A DNA stretch of 64,000 nucleotides from Burkholderia pyrrocinia (GTDB taxonomy: Bacteria > Pseudomonadota > Gammaproteobacteria > Burkholderiales > Burkholderiaceae): assembly GCF_022809715.1 (NCBI RefSeq), contig NZ_CP094459.1, positions 1,550,001-1,614,000 on the forward strand. The letters run 5' to 3'. The notes under the pieces were generated by a model. That model was not told the DNA's origin, did no database searches, and worked only from the letters and a program-made list of their open reading frames with translations. Both the position numbers and the translations under genes were made by a program. The first letter of the stretch is position 1. Each line of letters begins with the position of its first letter. Positions 7,105-18,398 of this stretch are shown here, piece by piece.

Positions 7105-8007
7105 ATGAACGTCACGCTGCGCCAGCTTCGCGTATTCATCGAGGTAGCGCGGCTCAAGAGCTTCAGTCGCGCGGGCGACGAGATCGGGCTCACGCAGTCC
7201 GCGGTCAGCCGCTGCGTGCGGGAGCTCGAGGCCGAGCTTGGGCTGAAGTTGATCGACCGCACGACGCGCGACGTGCAACTCACCGACGTCGGCGCGAACC
7301 TGATCGCGAGCGTGTCGCGTCTGATCGACGATCTCGACGACACGCTGCGCGAGATTCGCGAGATCGGCGAGCAGCGCCGCGGGCGCGTGATCGTCGCGGC
7401 GAGCCCGACGATCGCCTGCAGGCTGATGCCGCGCGTGGTTGCATCGTGCGAGCGCCAGTTTCCGTTCGTGACGCTTGGCCTGCGAGACGACGTGCAGAGC
7501 GACGTGCTGCGCAAGGTGAAGTCGAGCGAAGTCGATTTCGGCGTCGTGATCGGGCCGCTTACGGTCGCCGATCTCGTCTGCGAACCGCTGATGACCGATT
7601 CGTTTTGCCTCGTCGCGCGTGCCGATCATCCGCTCGCGGCGCGTTCCGAGGTGCCGTGGACGGCGCTGGACGGCGAGCGCCTCGTGCTCCTCGATCACGC
7701 GTCGGGAAGCCGGCCGCTGATCGATGCCGCGCTGGCCGCCCATCATGTCAATGCGACGGTGATGCAGGAACTCGGGCATTCGGCGACCGTGTTCGGGCTC
7801 GTCGAGGCCGGCGTCGGCGTGAGCGTGCAGCCGTGGCTGTCGCTGCCGCTGCCGACCGGCTCGACACTCGTCGCGCGGCCGCTCACGCCGCGCACCGAGC
7901 GCACGGTCGAACTGGTGCGCCGCCGCGACCGGTCGTTGTCGCCCGCGGCGCAGGCGATCTGGGAACTCGTGCGGCAGATGCCGGCGAGGGCGGAAGACCT
8001 CGACTGA
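7105..8007 (+). CDS. LysR-family transcriptional regulator
   Basis: 300 residues with the classic layout. A winged helix-turn-helix (residues 1-60) has the signature RAGDEIGLTQSAVSRCVRELEAE. A helical linker follows, then a periplasmic-binding-protein-like effector domain (about 92-295). It is followed on the same strand, 75 bases on, by an aminotransferase gene. This suggests the regulator and the enzyme form one unit, with an amino or keto acid as inducer. The inducer itself cannot be read from the sequence. Confidence 0.92.
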   Translation: MNVTLRQLRVFIEVARLKSFSRAGDEIGLTQSAVSRCVRELEAELGLKLIDRTTRDVQLTDVGANLIASVSRLIDDLDDTLREIREIGEQRRGRVIVAASPTIACRLMPRVVASCERQFPFVTLGLRDDVQSDVLRKVKSSEVDFGVVIGPLTVADLVCEPLMTDSFCLVARADHPLAARSEVPWTALDGERLVLLDHASGSRPLIDAALAAHHVNATVMQELGHSATVFGLVEAGVGVSVQPWLSLPLPTGSTLVARPLTPRTERTVELVRRRDRSLSPAAQAIWELVRQMPARAEDLD

Positions 8008-8082
8008 CGTGCGCGGAAGCGACGCGGCCCGGCTTGCGGGCCGGTACACTACGTGGATCGTGTTCCTGGGCGGTGGTTCTCG

Positions 8083-9285
8083 ATGACGCATTCCGCAGGT
8101 TTTTCCCCGACGACCGACGAGCCGGCGGCGCGCGCCGCGGTGCACGCGCTGCGTCCGTCGCTGATCCGTGAGGTGGCGAACGCCGGCTTCGGCGTGCCGG
8201 ACATGCTGCCGTTCTGGTTCGGCGAGTCCGACCGCGTGACGCCGGATTTCATCCGCGACGCCGCGGCCGCGGCGCTGCGCGACGGCGCGACCTTCTACAC
8301 GCACAACCTCGGCACTGCGCCGCTGCGCGACGCGATTGCGGCCTACGTGAGCGCGCGTCATGGTGCGACGGCGGCCGACACGGTCGCCGTGACGAGTTCG
8401 GGCGTGAACGCGCTGATGCTGGCCGCGCAGATGCTGGTCGGCCCGGGCGAGCGTGTCGTCGAGGTCACGCCGCTGTGGCCGAATCTCGTCGAGATTCCGA
8501 AGATCCTCGGCGCGCAGGTCGAATGCGTGCCGCTCGGCTATGGCGACGCGGGCTGGCAGCTCGATGTCGACCGGCTGCTCGACGCGCTGACGCCCGATAC
8601 GCGGATGCTGCTGGTCAACTCGCCGAACAATCCGACCGGCTGGACGATGTCGCGCGACGATCAGCGGGCCGTGCTTGCCCATTGTCGGCGTCACGGCATC
8701 TGGCTGGTCGCCGACGAGGTGTACGAACGGCTTGCGTTCGGCGACGGCGGCGCGCCGTCGTTCCTCGATATCGCATCGCGCGATGAGCGGGTCGTTGTCG
8801 TGAATTCGTTCTCGAAGGCATGGGCGATGACGGGCTGGCGGCTGGGATGGCTCATTGCGCCGGCATCGGTGATGGGCGATCTGTCGAAGCTCGTCGAATA
8901 CAACACGTCGTGCGCGCCGGGCTTCGTGCAGGCCGCGGGCGAGGTCGCGCTGCGCGACGGCGAGCCGTTCGTGCGGTCGTTCGTCGCGGCGCTGCGCGAA
9001 GCGCGCGATCACCTGGTCGCCGCGCTGCGGACGCTGCCGGGCGTCGAGGTGCCGCCTCCACCGGGCGCGATGTACCTGTTCCTGCGCCTGCCGGGCGCGG
9101 CCGACAGTCTCGCGTTCTGCAAGACGCTGGTGCGCGATGCGGGGCTCGGCCTCGCGCCCGGGCGGGCATTCGGCCCGGAGGGGGAAGGATTCGTGCGCTG
9201 GTGCTACGCATGCGATCCGGCACGACTCGACGCGGGCGTCGAGCGGCTGCGCCGGTTCCTCGCGCACGGCGCGGTTGCCCGCTGA
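8083..9285 (+). CDS. Pyridoxal-phosphate-dependent aminotransferase, class I/II
   Basis: A 400-residue fold-type I aminotransferase. It shows the PLP-lysine motif SFSKAWAMTGWRLGW (Lys at residue 245). Upstream is the substrate/PLP signature NSPNNPTGW, with ADEVYERL supplying the PLP-nitrogen Asp and Tyr. C-terminal residues FVRWCYACDPARLDAGVERL carry the carboxylate-binding Arg. It is close to aspartate/aromatic aminotransferase-like proteins, but the substrate is undetermined. ATG 8083 is chosen because the upstream in-frame codon at 8053 adds residues outside the fold. It probably forms a pair with the preceding LysR gene. Confidence 0.88.
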   Translation: MTHSAGFSPTTDEPAARAAVHALRPSLIREVANAGFGVPDMLPFWFGESDRVTPDFIRDAAAAALRDGATFYTHNLGTAPLRDAIAAYVSARHGATAADTVAVTSSGVNALMLAAQMLVGPGERVVEVTPLWPNLVEIPKILGAQVECVPLGYGDAGWQLDVDRLLDALTPDTRMLLVNSPNNPTGWTMSRDDQRAVLAHCRRHGIWLVADEVYERLAFGDGGAPSFLDIASRDERVVVVNSFSKAWAMTGWRLGWLIAPASVMGDLSKLVEYNTSCAPGFVQAAGEVALRDGEPFVRSFVAALREARDHLVAALRTLPGVEVPPPPGAMYLFLRLPGAADSLAFCKTLVRDAGLGLAPGRAFGPEGEGFVRWCYACDPARLDAGVERLRRFLAHGAVAR

Positions 9286-9557
9286 AGCAGGGCCGGAGCG
9301 GGCGCGGCGCACTGGCGGCGGGCCGATCTGCTCATCTTTACGCACCGGGCAATTTTGCGTAATATGGCGCTCAGTCACGCGGTTCCGTCGTTGAGCCGTG
9401 CTGTTCCGTCCGGTTTGGGCCTGGCCTGAAGTTGGTTCGCCGCCCCCGGTTCGTGCTCCCATCAATATGACCGATCAGAATCGGGCGAGCGCGTCTTCCG
9501 TTCCTTTCGTCTGTTTGTTGATCCGGTTCGTTTGACCACAGGGTCTGGCCTAGCTGC

Positions 9558-10613
9558 ATGAATACCCAAGAGGCGAAGATCGTCCTCGAGACTGCTTTGA
9601 TCTGCGCGCAGGAACCGCTGAAACTCGGCGATTTGCGCAAGCTCTTTGCCGACGGCGTGTCGGCTGACACGGTCCGCACGTTGCTCGAAGATCTGAAACA
9701 GGATTGGTCCGGCCGCGGCGTCGAACTGGTGGCGCTGGCGACCGGATGGCGCTTCCAGAGCAAGCCGGCGATGCGTCACTATCTGGATCGCCTGCATCCC
9801 GAGAAGCCGCCGAAATATTCGCGCGCGGTGCTCGAAACGCTCGCGATCATCGCGTACCGGCAACCCGTCACGCGCGGCGACATCGAAGAGATTCGCGGCG
9901 TCACGGTCAATACGCAGGTGGTCAAGCAACTCGAGGATCGCGGCTGGATCGAGGTGATCGGTCATCGTGACGTGCCGGGGCGTCCGGCGCTGTATGCGAC
10001 GACCAAGCAGTTCCTCGACGATCTCGGCCTGAAGGCGCTCGACGAGCTGCCGGCGCTCGAGGAGCCGGCAGCGAACATCGAGGCCGCGCTGCTTGCGCAG
10101 CACGCAATGGACTTCGACGGCGCCGTACCGGTTGCCGACGACACGCCGCAAGCCGGTGACGCAGCAGACGACGTGCCGCAGGCGCAGGCGGATGAAGCGT
10201 CCGCCGGCCAATTGGCCGAATTGCCGGGGGATGCCGCGACCGATGTCGCGTCGACGCAGGAAATGCCGAACCGCGATACGCTCGATGCTGATCGCCGGCA
10301 AACGGAACAAACGGAACAGGTTGGCGCCGAAGCAGTGCCGACCGATGTGCAGCCCGAGCCGCTGCGCGCGGATCGGAGCGAGGAAGATCGCAAGCCGGCC
10401 GCCGAAGCGGCTGCCGGAGACGGAGCGGAAGCGGCCGGCGACATGCCCGGCGAGGTTGGCCAGGCCGACGCCTCCCGTTCCCGTCCCGCGGACGGCGAGA
10501 TGCTGGACGACACGTCCGACAGTCTCGCCGATGCCGTACGAAGCGCCAGTGCGCCCATCGGCGCCGACGCGCTGCCGGACGACGAAGCAGAACCCGAACA
10601 GCGTCGCGCCTGA
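9558..10613 (+). CDS. scpB: Segregation and condensation protein ScpB
   Basis: Kleisin-associated subunit of the SMC-ScpAB condensin, which compacts and separates chromosomes. Residues 1-175 hold the two winged-helix domains with family marks [28 protein letters not shown] and the turn [18 protein letters not shown]. The rest (about 180-351) is an acidic, Ala/Asp/Glu-rich, probably disordered tail. It makes the protein nearly twice the usual ScpB size (about 190-200 residues). scpA is not adjacent. rluB follows 60 bases downstream, as in many bacteria. Confidence 0.93.
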   Translation: MNTQEAKIVLETALICAQEPLKLGDLRKLFADGVSADTVRTLLEDLKQDWSGRGVELVALATGWRFQSKPAMRHYLDRLHPEKPPKYSRAVLETLAIIAYRQPVTRGDIEEIRGVTVNTQVVKQLEDRGWIEVIGHRDVPGRPALYATTKQFLDDLGLKALDELPALEEPAANIEAALLAQHAMDFDGAVPVADDTPQAGDAADDVPQAQADEASAGQLAELPGDAATDVASTQEMPNRDTLDADRRQTEQTEQVGAEAVPTDVQPEPLRADRSEEDRKPAAEAAAGDGAEAAGDMPGEVGQADASRSRPADGEMLDDTSDSLADAVRSASAPIGADALPDDEAEPEQRRA

Positions 10614-10673
10614 ACGCGGCCAACTTCTTGCCGCGCCCGCGCCGGGCGCGAGACCTGACATTTTGAGGTTGTT

Positions 10674-12452
10674 TTGACAGATATCCACGATATTGAATCG
10701 TCCGCGCCTGCCGTGCAGGCAGCGCGTGCCGACGATGCACCGGAGCAGGACGCTTCGGCCGCGGGTGGCGACGAGCGTCCCCGCCGCGGTCTGCGGCGAG
10801 GCCCGCGCAGCCTGATCGCGCGGCGTCGCGCGGCGGCCAAGTCGAAGGGCGCCGAAGGCGAGCCGCAGGGCGGCGAAGGCGCGGACGCGCAGCCGGCCGA
10901 GGCCGTCGAAGCGCAGCCCGCGCGCGCACCGCGCAAGGAAGGCGCCGCCAAGGGCGGCCGCAAGCCGGCCGGCAAGCGCGAAGGCGCTGCCAAGGGCGGC
11001 CAGGGTGCACAAGGCGGCCAGGGCGGCCAAGGCCGCCGTGGCGGCGCACCGAAGGCTGAAGGCAGCCCGGCCAAGGCGGAGGGCGATGCGTCCCAGGACG
11101 AACTGTTCGCATACGTGACGTCGCCCGCATTCGACGCGGACAACTCCGCGGGCGGCAGCGGCGTGCGTGCGCCGATGCTGCGTCGCGGCCGCAGCCAGCC
11201 GGCGAACAAGCGCGTGCTGTCGCCGGACGACGACGCGCCGAAGCTGCACAAGGTGCTGGCGGAAGCGGGGATGGGCTCGCGTCGCGAAATGGAAGAGCTG
11301 ATCGTCGCCGGCCGCGTGTCGGTGAACGGCGAGCCCGCGCACATCGGCCAGCGCATCATGCCGACCGACCAGGTGCGGATCAACGGCAAGCCGGTCAAGC
11401 GCAAGCTGCCGAACAAGCCGCCGCGCGTGCTGCTGTACCACAAGCCGACGGGCGAAATCGTCAGCCATGCGGATCCGGAAGGCCGTCCGTCGGTGTTTGA
11501 CCGCCTGCCGCCGATGAAGACGGCGAAATGGCTTGCGGTGGGCCGCCTCGACTTCAATACCGAAGGTCTGCTGATGCTGACGACGTCGGGCGACCTCGCG
11601 AACCGCTTCATGCATCCGCGCTACAGCGTCGAGCGTGAGTACGCGGTGCGGGTGGTCGGCGAGCTCACCGAAGGCAACCGGCAAAAGCTGCTGCACGGCG
11701 TCGAGCTGGACGACGGCCCCGCCAATTTCCTGCGCATCCGCGATGGCGGCGGCGAAGGCACGAACCACTGGTATCACGTCGCGCTGGCCGAAGGCCGCAA
11801 CCGCGAAGTGCGCCGGATGTTCGAGGCGGCCGGCCTGATGGTGAGCCGCCTGATCCGTACGCGTCACGGCCCGATCCCGCTGCCGCGCGGTCTGAAGCGC
11901 GGTCGCTGGGAGGAGCTCGACGACGCGCAGGTGCGCAAGCTGATGGCGACCGTCGGCCTGAAGGCACCGTCCGAGGAGAAAGGCAAGCGTGGCGGTGCCG
12001 GCCAGGCAGAGCGCCGCCAGCCCGATCCGATGCTGACGTCGATGGGCTTCATCAGTCGCGAGCCGGTGCTGACGACGCACGGGCAGCTCGACCAGCCGCG
12101 CCGTGGCGGTGGCCGTCGCGGCGGGCCGGGTCTGCCGGGCCTGAGCGGCTACGGCAGCCTGCCGGTTGCGCCGTCGGGCTACGGCAACCGTGCTGGCGGC
12201 GGCCGCGACGGCAACCGCTCGGGCGGCGGCGGCCGAGATGGCAACCGCGCTGGCGGCGGCCGTGATGTCGACGGCAACCGCGCGTCGTACGGCGCGGGCC
12301 CCAAGCGTGAGGGCCCGGCGGGCGGCAAGCGAGGCGGCGGCAAGGGCGGCAATCGCAATCCGAACGGTAATCGTCCCGAAGGCGCCGGCAACGGCGGCGG
12401 CCCGCGCGGCGGCAGCCCGCGTCCGCAGCGCAGCCGCACGCGCAGCCGCTAA
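10674..12452 (+). CDS. rluB: 23S rRNA pseudouridine(2605) synthase RluB
   Basis: Modifies U2605 of 23S rRNA. An S4 RNA-binding domain (about residues 192-240, [27 protein letters not shown]) precedes a RsuA/RluB catalytic domain with [14 protein letters not shown]; the catalytic Asp is residue 293. The core is flanked by a 180-residue Ala/Gly/Lys/Arg-rich N-terminal extension and an RGG-like Gly/Arg/Asn tail (about 460-592). The total of 592 residues is about twice the E. coli enzyme. No ATG lies before the S4 domain in frame, so the TTG at 10674 with GAGG upstream is taken as start. Confidence 0.9.
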   Translation: MTDIHDIESSAPAVQAARADDAPEQDASAAGGDERPRRGLRRGPRSLIARRRAAAKSKGAEGEPQGGEGADAQPAEAVEAQPARAPRKEGAAKGGRKPAGKREGAAKGGQGAQGGQGGQGRRGGAPKAEGSPAKAEGDASQDELFAYVTSPAFDADNSAGGSGVRAPMLRRGRSQPANKRVLSPDDDAPKLHKVLAEAGMGSRREMEELIVAGRVSVNGEPAHIGQRIMPTDQVRINGKPVKRKLPNKPPRVLLYHKPTGEIVSHADPEGRPSVFDRLPPMKTAKWLAVGRLDFNTEGLLMLTTSGDLANRFMHPRYSVEREYAVRVVGELTEGNRQKLLHGVELDDGPANFLRIRDGGGEGTNHWYHVALAEGRNREVRRMFEAAGLMVSRLIRTRHGPIPLPRGLKRGRWEELDDAQVRKLMATVGLKAPSEEKGKRGGAGQAERRQPDPMLTSMGFISREPVLTTHGQLDQPRRGGGRRGGPGLPGLSGYGSLPVAPSGYGNRAGGGRDGNRSGGGGRDGNRAGGGRDVDGNRASYGAGPKREGPAGGKRGGGKGGNRNPNGNRPEGAGNGGGPRGGSPRPQRSRTRSR

Positions 12453-12695
12453 GCGTATCGCGGCATGCGGCGGCGCAAAGCCGCCGGCGTGCCGGCAGGA
12501 TCGGCATCCGTCCGGTTTTGTCGGCGCGACGCGTTGCGTTTCTTGATTTCGACTGTATATATATGCCGCGTGCCGCTGGATGGCAGCCGGCATGCCCGAT
12601 CTCCGGTGCGGCCGGATTGCGCCGGTTGATCGGGTAGCCCGATTTCGCATTTTCGGTCCGTAAAGGCAGTCGAAACGCTGCTTTCACCGGCTGGC
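12453..12695. other. Intergenic stretch after rluB
   Basis: About 240 bases without an ORF of note and without a clear T-run terminator. It ends at the promoter of the rimP operon. Confidence 0.4.
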
Positions 12696-12724
12696 TTGGC
12701 GTTTGCGCCAAAAATCGCTATAAT
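12696..12724 (+). promoter_or_regulatory. Sigma-70 promoter of the rimP-nusA-infB operon
   Basis: TTGGCG (12696-12701), a 17-base spacer and a perfect TATAAT (12719-12724). This is the best housekeeping promoter seen in the window. The predicted start is near 12731, giving a leader of about 180 nt before rimP. Confidence 0.8.
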
Positions 12725-12777
12725 CGCGGAGTCGCTGGGCGTACGGATTCAATGTGCGGCTCAGGTGCGACCACCAG

Positions 12778-12812
12778 TAAGAAAGATGGGCGTTCCGCCC
12801 ATTTTTTTTTGC
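12778..12812 (+). terminator. Intrinsic terminator inside the rimP leader (candidate attenuator)
   Basis: GATGGGCG-TTC-CGCCCATTTTTTTTT: a GC hairpin with nine T, about 80 bases downstream of the promoter start and 100 bases before the first gene. It should stop most transcripts unless something counters it. Confidence 0.75.
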
Positions 12813-12912
12813 TGAAACGGTTAGGCATCTCGGGTAGCGCTTCCTGCGCCGGCTAAGGCGCGCGCCCGCGGGTGAATCGCGAGCGGCGGGCGCGAACACC
12901 TGAGAGGACACT

Positions 12913-13371
12913 GTGCAACTGACGGAACTGATAGAAACCACGGTCACCGGGCTCGGCTACGAGCTGGTGGATCTCGAGCGCACCGGGCGCGGCATGCTTT
13001 GCATCTATATCGATCAGCCTGCCGGCATCTCGCTCGAAGATTGCGAAAAGGTCACGCGTCAGCTCCAGCACGTCTTGACGGTCGAAAACATCGATTACGA
13101 ACGGCTCGAAGTCTCGTCCCCGGGGCTCGACCGCCCGTTGAAGAAGCTGGCCGACTTCGAGCGCTTCGCCGGCAGCGAAGTTTCCGTGACCTTGAAAAAG
13201 CCGCTGGACGGGCGCAAGACGTACCGGGGCATTCTGCACGCGCCGAATGGCGAAACGATCGGTTTGGAATTTGAAGGGAAGAAGGGCGAGGCGGCCATGC
13301 TGGATTTCACGCTGGCCGATATCGACAAAGCCCGCCTGATTCCGCAAGTTGACTTTAGGAGCCGCAAATAA
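12913..13371 (+). CDS. rimP: Ribosome maturation factor RimP
   Basis: Needed for 30S subunit maturation. 152 residues with both RimP domains: the N-terminal alpha/beta domain with [21 protein letters not shown] and [20 protein letters not shown], and the C-terminal SH3-like barrel (about 85-150). The start is GTG at 12913, with GAGAGGA 8 bases upstream. Its stop overlaps the nusA start by one base (TAATG), so the two are translationally coupled. Confidence 0.95.
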   Translation: MQLTELIETTVTGLGYELVDLERTGRGMLCIYIDQPAGISLEDCEKVTRQLQHVLTVENIDYERLEVSSPGLDRPLKKLADFERFAGSEVSVTLKKPLDGRKTYRGILHAPNGETIGLEFEGKKGEAAMLDFTLADIDKARLIPQVDFRSRK

Positions 13372-14846
13372 TGAGTCGCGAAGTGTTGATGCTGGTGGAT
13401 GCGCTGGCGCGCGAGAAAAACGTCGACAAGGATGTGGTGCTGGGCGCCCTCGAGGCTGCGCTCGCGTCCGCTTCCAAGAAGCTGTTCGACGAAGGCGCCG
13501 AAATCCGCGTCCATATCGATCGCGAAAGCGGCGAGCACGAAACCTTCCGTCGCTGGCTCGTCGTGCCCGACGAGGCAGGCTTGCAGGAGCCGGATCGCGA
13601 GATCCTGCTGTTCGAAGCACGTGAGCAGAAGCCCGACGTCGAAGTCGGCGAATATGTCGAGGAACCCGTACCGTCGATCGAGTTCGGTCGCATCGGCGCG
13701 CAGGCCGCGAAGCAGGTGATCCTGCAGAAGGTGCGCGACGCGGAGCGCGAGCAGATCCTGAACGATTACCTCGAGCGCGGCGAAAAGATCATGACGGGCA
13801 CGGTGAAGCGCCTCGACAAGGGCAACTTCATCGTCGAATCGGGCCGTGTCGAAGCGCTGCTGCGCCGCGACCAGCTGATCCCGAAGGAAAACCTGCGCGT
13901 GGGCGACCGCGTGCGCGCGTACATCGCGAAGGTCGACCGCACCGCGCGCGGCCCGCAGATCGAGCTGTCGCGCACGGCGCCCGAGTTCCTGATGAAGCTG
14001 TTCGAGATGGAAGTGCCGGAAATCGAGCAGGGCCTGCTCGAGATCAAGGCGGCGGCCCGCGACCCGGGCGTGCGCGCGAAGATCGGCGTCATCGCGTACG
14101 ACAAGCGGATCGATCCGATCGGCACCTGCGTCGGCATTCGCGGCTCGCGCGTGCAGGCCGTGCGCAACGAGCTCGGTGGCGAAAACATCGACATCGTGCT
14201 ATGGTCGGAGGATCCCGCCCAGTTCGTGATCGGCGCGCTCGCGCCGGCAGCTGTCCAGTCGATCGTCGTCGATGAAGAAAAGCATTCGATGGACGTCGTC
14301 GTCGACGAGAACGAGCTGGCTGTCGCGATCGGCCGCAGCGGTCAGAACGTTCGCCTTGCCGGCGAGTTGACCGGCTGGCAGATCAACATCATGACGCCGG
14401 ACGAATCCGCCCTGAAGCAGGGTGAAGAGCGCGACCGGCTGCGTGCGCTGTTCATGGCGCGTCTCGACGTCGACGAAGAAGTTGCCGACATCCTGATCGA
14501 CGAAGGCTTCACGAGCCTCGAAGAGATCGCTTACGTGCCGCTCAACGAAATGCTCGAAATCGAGGCGTTCGACGAGGACACCGTGCACGAACTGCGCAAC
14601 CGCGCACGCGATGCGCTGTTGACGATGGCGATCGCGAACGAAGAAAAGGTCGAGAACGCAGCGCTGGATCTGAAGAGCCTCGACGGCGTCACGCCGGAGC
14701 TGCTCGCGAAGCTGGCCGAACATGGTGTGCAGACGCGAGACGATCTCGCCGAGCTTGCAGTGGATGAACTGGTCGACCTGACCGGGATGGAAGAGGATGC
14801 CGCTAAGGCGTTGATCATGAAAGCACGTGAACACTGGTTCCAGTGA
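13371..14846 (+). CDS. nusA: Transcription termination/antitermination factor NusA
   Basis: 491 residues, full length for a proteobacterial NusA. It has the N-terminal RNA polymerase-binding domain, an S1 domain (about 135-200, [24 protein letters not shown]), two KH domains ([30 protein letters not shown]) and two C-terminal acidic repeats. One repeat contains DIDEGF-like [14 protein letters not shown]; the second is [17 protein letters not shown]. It controls pausing, termination and rRNA antitermination. It is the second gene of the operon. Confidence 0.97.
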   Translation: MSREVLMLVDALAREKNVDKDVVLGALEAALASASKKLFDEGAEIRVHIDRESGEHETFRRWLVVPDEAGLQEPDREILLFEAREQKPDVEVGEYVEEPVPSIEFGRIGAQAAKQVILQKVRDAEREQILNDYLERGEKIMTGTVKRLDKGNFIVESGRVEALLRRDQLIPKENLRVGDRVRAYIAKVDRTARGPQIELSRTAPEFLMKLFEMEVPEIEQGLLEIKAAARDPGVRAKIGVIAYDKRIDPIGTCVGIRGSRVQAVRNELGGENIDIVLWSEDPAQFVIGALAPAAVQSIVVDEEKHSMDVVVDENELAVAIGRSGQNVRLAGELTGWQINIMTPDESALKQGEERDRLRALFMARLDVDEEVADILIDEGFTSLEEIAYVPLNEMLEIEAFDEDTVHELRNRARDALLTMAIANEEKVENAALDLKSLDGVTPELLAKLAEHGVQTRDDLAELAVDELVDLTGMEEDAAKALIMKAREHWFQ

Positions 14847-14937
14847 GAAATGACCATGGCGCACTGATTTGATGGCGGCCGTATGGCCTGACCCGATGCT
14901 AACAGCAAGGAATCGGTCCTTGCACTAAGAGGAATGA

Positions 14938-17874
14938 ATGGCGAGTAACAACGTAGCCCAATTTGCCGCGGAACTGAAAATGCCTGCTGGTGTGCTGCTC
15001 GAACAGCTGCAGGCAGCGGGCGTCCAGAAAGCGAGTGAAGACGATGCGCTGTCCGAAGCGGACAAGGCGCGTCTGCTCGATCATTTGCGCAAGTCGCACG
15101 GCGCAACCGACGGCGACAAGCGCAAGATCACGCTGACCCGCAAGCATACGTCGGAGATCAAGCAATCTGACGCGACGGGCAAGGCTCGCACCATTCAGGT
15201 CGAGGTCCGCAAGAAGCGCACGTTCGTCAAGCGCGACGACGTGAGCGATGGCGCGGAACAGGGTCAGGCGCAGGCCGCAGAAGCGGACGACGATGCAGAA
15301 CTGAAGCGTCGCGAGGAAGAAGCGCGCCGCGAGGCCGAGCTGCTCGAAAAGCAGGCTCAGGAACTGCGCGAGCGCCAGGAGCGCCTCGAGCGCGAGGAAG
15401 CCGAGCGCCGCGCTCGCGAGGAAGCGGCTGAAGCCGAGCGCCGTCGCGCCGAGGAAGAAGCTGCGGCGAAGCGTGCTGCGGCCGAAGCCGCTGCGGCACA
15501 GCAGCAGGCGGCAGCGCAGCAGGCCGCCGCGGCCGAGCCGGAAGCACCGAGTGCGCAGTCCGCGCAGGACGAAGCGCGCGCGGCCGCCGAAGCCCGTGCG
15601 GCTGCCGAACGTGCGGCGCAGCGCGAAGCGGCGAAGAAGGCCGAGGATGCTGCCCGCGAGGCGGCGGACAAGGCGCGCGCCGAGCAGGAAGAGATCAGCA
15701 AGCGCCGTGCGGCCGCCGAGGCCGAAGCGCGCGCGATCCGCGAAATGATGAACACGCCGCGCAAGGCCGTGGTCAAGGCAGTCGAGCCGCCGAAGCCGGT
15801 CGAGCCGCCGAAGCCGGCCGAAGCGAAGGGCACGCTGCACAAGCCGGCGAAGCCTGAAGGCGCGCAGGCGCGTCCGGCAGTGAAGAAGCCGGCCGGCGCA
15901 GCACCGGCCACGACGCAAGCACCGGCAGGCGCGGGCGACCGCAACAAGAAGCCGGGCGCAGGCAAGGGCGGCTGGCAGGACGACGCAGCGAAGCGCCGCG
16001 GCATCAAGACGCGCGGCGATTCGAGCGGCGGCGTCGACCGCGGCTGGCGCGGCGGCCCGAAGGGCCGTGGCCGCCACCAGGACAGCGCATCGTCGTTCCA
16101 GGCGCCGACCGAGCCGATCGTGCGTGAAGTGCACGTGCCGGAAACCGTGTCGGTTGCCGATCTCGCGCACAAGATGTCGATCAAGGCCTCGGAAGTCATC
16201 AAGGTGATGATGAAGATGGGCCAGATGGTCACGATCAACCAGGTGCTGGACCAGGAAACGGCGATGATCGTCGTCGAGGAACTGGGCCACCGCGCGGTCG
16301 CCGCGAAGCTGGACGATCCGGAAGCGCTGCTCGTCGAAGGTGAAACGACCACCGACGCGGAGCAACTGCCGCGTCCGCCGGTCGTCACGGTGATGGGTCA
16401 CGTCGACCACGGCAAGACCTCGCTGCTCGACCACATCCGCCGCGCGAAGGTTGCCGCGGGCGAAGCGGGCGGCATTACGCAGCACATCGGCGCATATCAC
16501 GTCGATACGCCGCGCGGCGTCATCACGTTCCTCGATACGCCGGGTCACGAGGCGTTCACGGCAATGCGTGCACGCGGCGCGAAGGCGACCGACATCGTGG
16601 TGCTGGTGGTGGCGGCCGACGACGGCGTGATGCCGCAGACGAAGGAAGCAATCGCCCACGCGAAGGCGGGTGGCGTGCCGATCGTCGTCGCGATCAACAA
16701 GATCGACAAGCCGGATGCGAACCCCGAGCGCGTCAAGCAGGAGCTGGTCGCGGAAGGCGTCGTGCCGGAAGAGTACGGCGGCGATTCGCCGTTCGTGCCG
16801 GTGTCGGCGAAGACGGGTGCCGGCATCGACGATCTGCTCGAGAACGTGCTGCTGCAGGCCGAAGTGCTGGAACTGAAGGCACCGGTCGAAGCGCCGGCCA
16901 AGGGCATCGTAATCGAAGCGAAGCTCGACAAGGGCAAGGGCCCGGTCGCGACGATCCTCGTGCAGTCCGGTACGCTGAACCGCGGCGACATCGTGCTGGC
17001 GGGTACGGCCTATGGCCGCGTGCGCGCGATGCTCGACGAGAACGGCAAGCCGACGAAGGAAGCCGGCCCGTCGATCCCGGTCGAAATCCAGGGTCTGTCG
17101 GAAGTGCCGGGTGCGGGCGAGGAAGTGATCGTGCTGCCGGACGAGCGCAAGGCACGTGAAATCGCGCTGTTCCGTCAGGGCAAGTTCCGTGACGTGAAGC
17201 TCGCGAAGCAGCAGGCCGCGAAGCTGGAAAGCATGCTCGAGCAGATGGGCGAAGGCGAAGTACAGAACCTGCCGCTCATCATCAAGGCAGACGTGCAGGG
17301 TTCGCAGGAAGCGCTCGTGCAGTCGCTGCTCAAGCTGTCGACCGACGAAGTGCGCGTGCAGATCGTGCACAGCGCGGTGGGCGGCATCAGCGAAAACGAC
17401 GTCAACCTCGCGACGGCATCGAAGGCGGTCATCATCGGCTTCAACACGCGTGCGGATGCACAGGCGCGCAAGCTGGCCGAGTCGAACGGCATCGACATCC
17501 GCTACTACAACATCATCTACGACGCAGTGGATGAGGTGAAGGCGGCAATGTCGGGCATGCTGGCGCCGGAGAAGCGCGAAGTCATCACCGGCATGGTCGA
17601 GGTGCGCCAGGTCTTCAAGGTACCGAAGGTCGGCACGGTCGCCGGCTGTATGGTGACGGACGGTATCGTCAAGCGCTCGTCGTCGGTTCGCGTGCTGCGC
17701 AACAACGTCGTGATCTTCACGGGCGAACTCGAATCGCTGAAGCGCTTCAAGGACGACGTGAAGGAAGTGAAGCAAGGCTTCGAGTGCGGTATGTCGGTGA
17801 AGAACTTCAACGACGTCATCGAAGGCGACCAGTTCGAAGTCTTCGAAGTGACCGAAGTCGCGCGTACGCTGTAA
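14938..17874 (+). CDS. infB: Translation initiation factor IF-2
   Basis: GTPase that brings fMet-tRNA to the 30S subunit. 978 residues: an N-terminal IF2 domain, then a long Ala/Glu/Arg coiled region (about 115-300) and a Pro/Lys/Gly linker. A second IF2_N module (about 395-450) and the G domain follow. The G domain has GHVDHGKT at 487-494, then DTPGHEAF and NKIDKPDAN. Domains II-IV follow, ending [13 protein letters not shown]. An AAGAGGAATG ribosome site overlaps the start. It lies 91 bases after nusA in the same operon. Confidence 0.97.
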   Translation: MASNNVAQFAAELKMPAGVLLEQLQAAGVQKASEDDALSEADKARLLDHLRKSHGATDGDKRKITLTRKHTSEIKQSDATGKARTIQVEVRKKRTFVKRDDVSDGAEQGQAQAAEADDDAELKRREEEARREAELLEKQAQELRERQERLEREEAERRAREEAAEAERRRAEEEAAAKRAAAEAAAAQQQAAAQQAAAAEPEAPSAQSAQDEARAAAEARAAAERAAQREAAKKAEDAAREAADKARAEQEEISKRRAAAEAEARAIREMMNTPRKAVVKAVEPPKPVEPPKPAEAKGTLHKPAKPEGAQARPAVKKPAGAAPATTQAPAGAGDRNKKPGAGKGGWQDDAAKRRGIKTRGDSSGGVDRGWRGGPKGRGRHQDSASSFQAPTEPIVREVHVPETVSVADLAHKMSIKASEVIKVMMKMGQMVTINQVLDQETAMIVVEELGHRAVAAKLDDPEALLVEGETTTDAEQLPRPPVVTVMGHVDHGKTSLLDHIRRAKVAAGEAGGITQHIGAYHVDTPRGVITFLDTPGHEAFTAMRARGAKATDIVVLVVAADDGVMPQTKEAIAHAKAGGVPIVVAINKIDKPDANPERVKQELVAEGVVPEEYGGDSPFVPVSAKTGAGIDDLLENVLLQAEVLELKAPVEAPAKGIVIEAKLDKGKGPVATILVQSGTLNRGDIVLAGTAYGRVRAMLDENGKPTKEAGPSIPVEIQGLSEVPGAGEEVIVLPDERKAREIALFRQGKFRDVKLAKQQAAKLESMLEQMGEGEVQNLPLIIKADVQGSQEALVQSLLKLSTDEVRVQIVHSAVGGISENDVNLATASKAVIIGFNTRADAQARKLAESNGIDIRYYNIIYDAVDEVKAAMSGMLAPEKREVITGMVEVRQVFKVPKVGTVAGCMVTDGIVKRSSSVRVLRNNVVIFTGELESLKRFKDDVKEVKQGFECGMSVKNFNDVIEGDQFEVFEVTEVARTL

Positions 17875-17891
17875 CCGTCGCGCATCGGCTC

Positions 17892-17929
17892 ATGGGCGGG
17901 GCAGGCTTGGGCCTGTCCCGCCCATTTTC
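17892..17929 (+). terminator. Terminator between infB and rbfA
   Basis: ATGGGCGGGGCAGG and CCTGTCCCGCCCAT form a 14-bp stem around a 6-base loop, followed by TTTTC. The short T run suggests partial read-through into rbfA-truB. Confidence 0.7.
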
Positions 17930-17989
17930 ATAGTGGCGCGCCAACAATGGCCCGCCGCTTCATCCTGATAAACGGATCACGGATCGATC

Positions 17990-18385
17990 ATGTCCAGGAA
18001 ACGGACTTCTCCCAATCGCAACGTTCAGATCGCCGACCAGATTCAGCGCGATCTGTCCGAACTCATCATGCGCGAGGTCAAAGACCCGCGCATCGGCATC
18101 GTGACCATCCAGAGCGTGGAGCTCACGCCGGACTACGCGCACGCGAAGGTCTACTTCACGGCGCTCACCGGCGATCCGGAAAAGACGCAGGAGGCGCTGA
18201 ACCATGCGTCGGGGCACCTGCACAACCTGCTGTTCAAGCGTCTGCACATTCATACGGTGCCGACGCTGCACTTCCATTACGACCAGACGATCGAGAAGGC
18301 CGTGGAAATGTCGCGCCTGATCAAGGAAGCGAATTCGACGCGTGCGAAGGACGACGAAGCCGACGCGCCGACCAAGGACGACTGA
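17990..18385 (+). CDS. rbfA: Ribosome-binding factor A
   Basis: 131-residue 30S maturation and cold-adaptation factor. The KH-like RbfA domain shows [23 protein letters not shown], then [19 protein letters not shown] and [15 protein letters not shown]. The C-terminal tail is acidic. The start was chosen at ATG 17990, which begins the conserved [11 protein letters not shown]. It lies 13 bases before truB in the same transcription unit. Confidence 0.95.
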   Translation: MSRKRTSPNRNVQIADQIQRDLSELIMREVKDPRIGIVTIQSVELTPDYAHAKVYFTALTGDPEKTQEALNHASGHLHNLLFKRLHIHTVPTLHFHYDQTIEKAVEMSRLIKEANSTRAKDDEADAPTKDD

Positions 18386-18398
18386 ACTCGACCGGCCT

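Noticed and set aside
9462..12650. 1062-codon open frame on the minus strand opposite scpB and rluB
   Set aside because: It is an open antisense frame caused by high GC codon bias; the product is a low-complexity Arg/Ala/His string with no domain, while the plus strand encodes two known proteins.
14899..17775. 958-codon minus-strand frame opposite infB
   Set aside because: Shadow of the infB coding sequence; no start signal and no recognisable protein.
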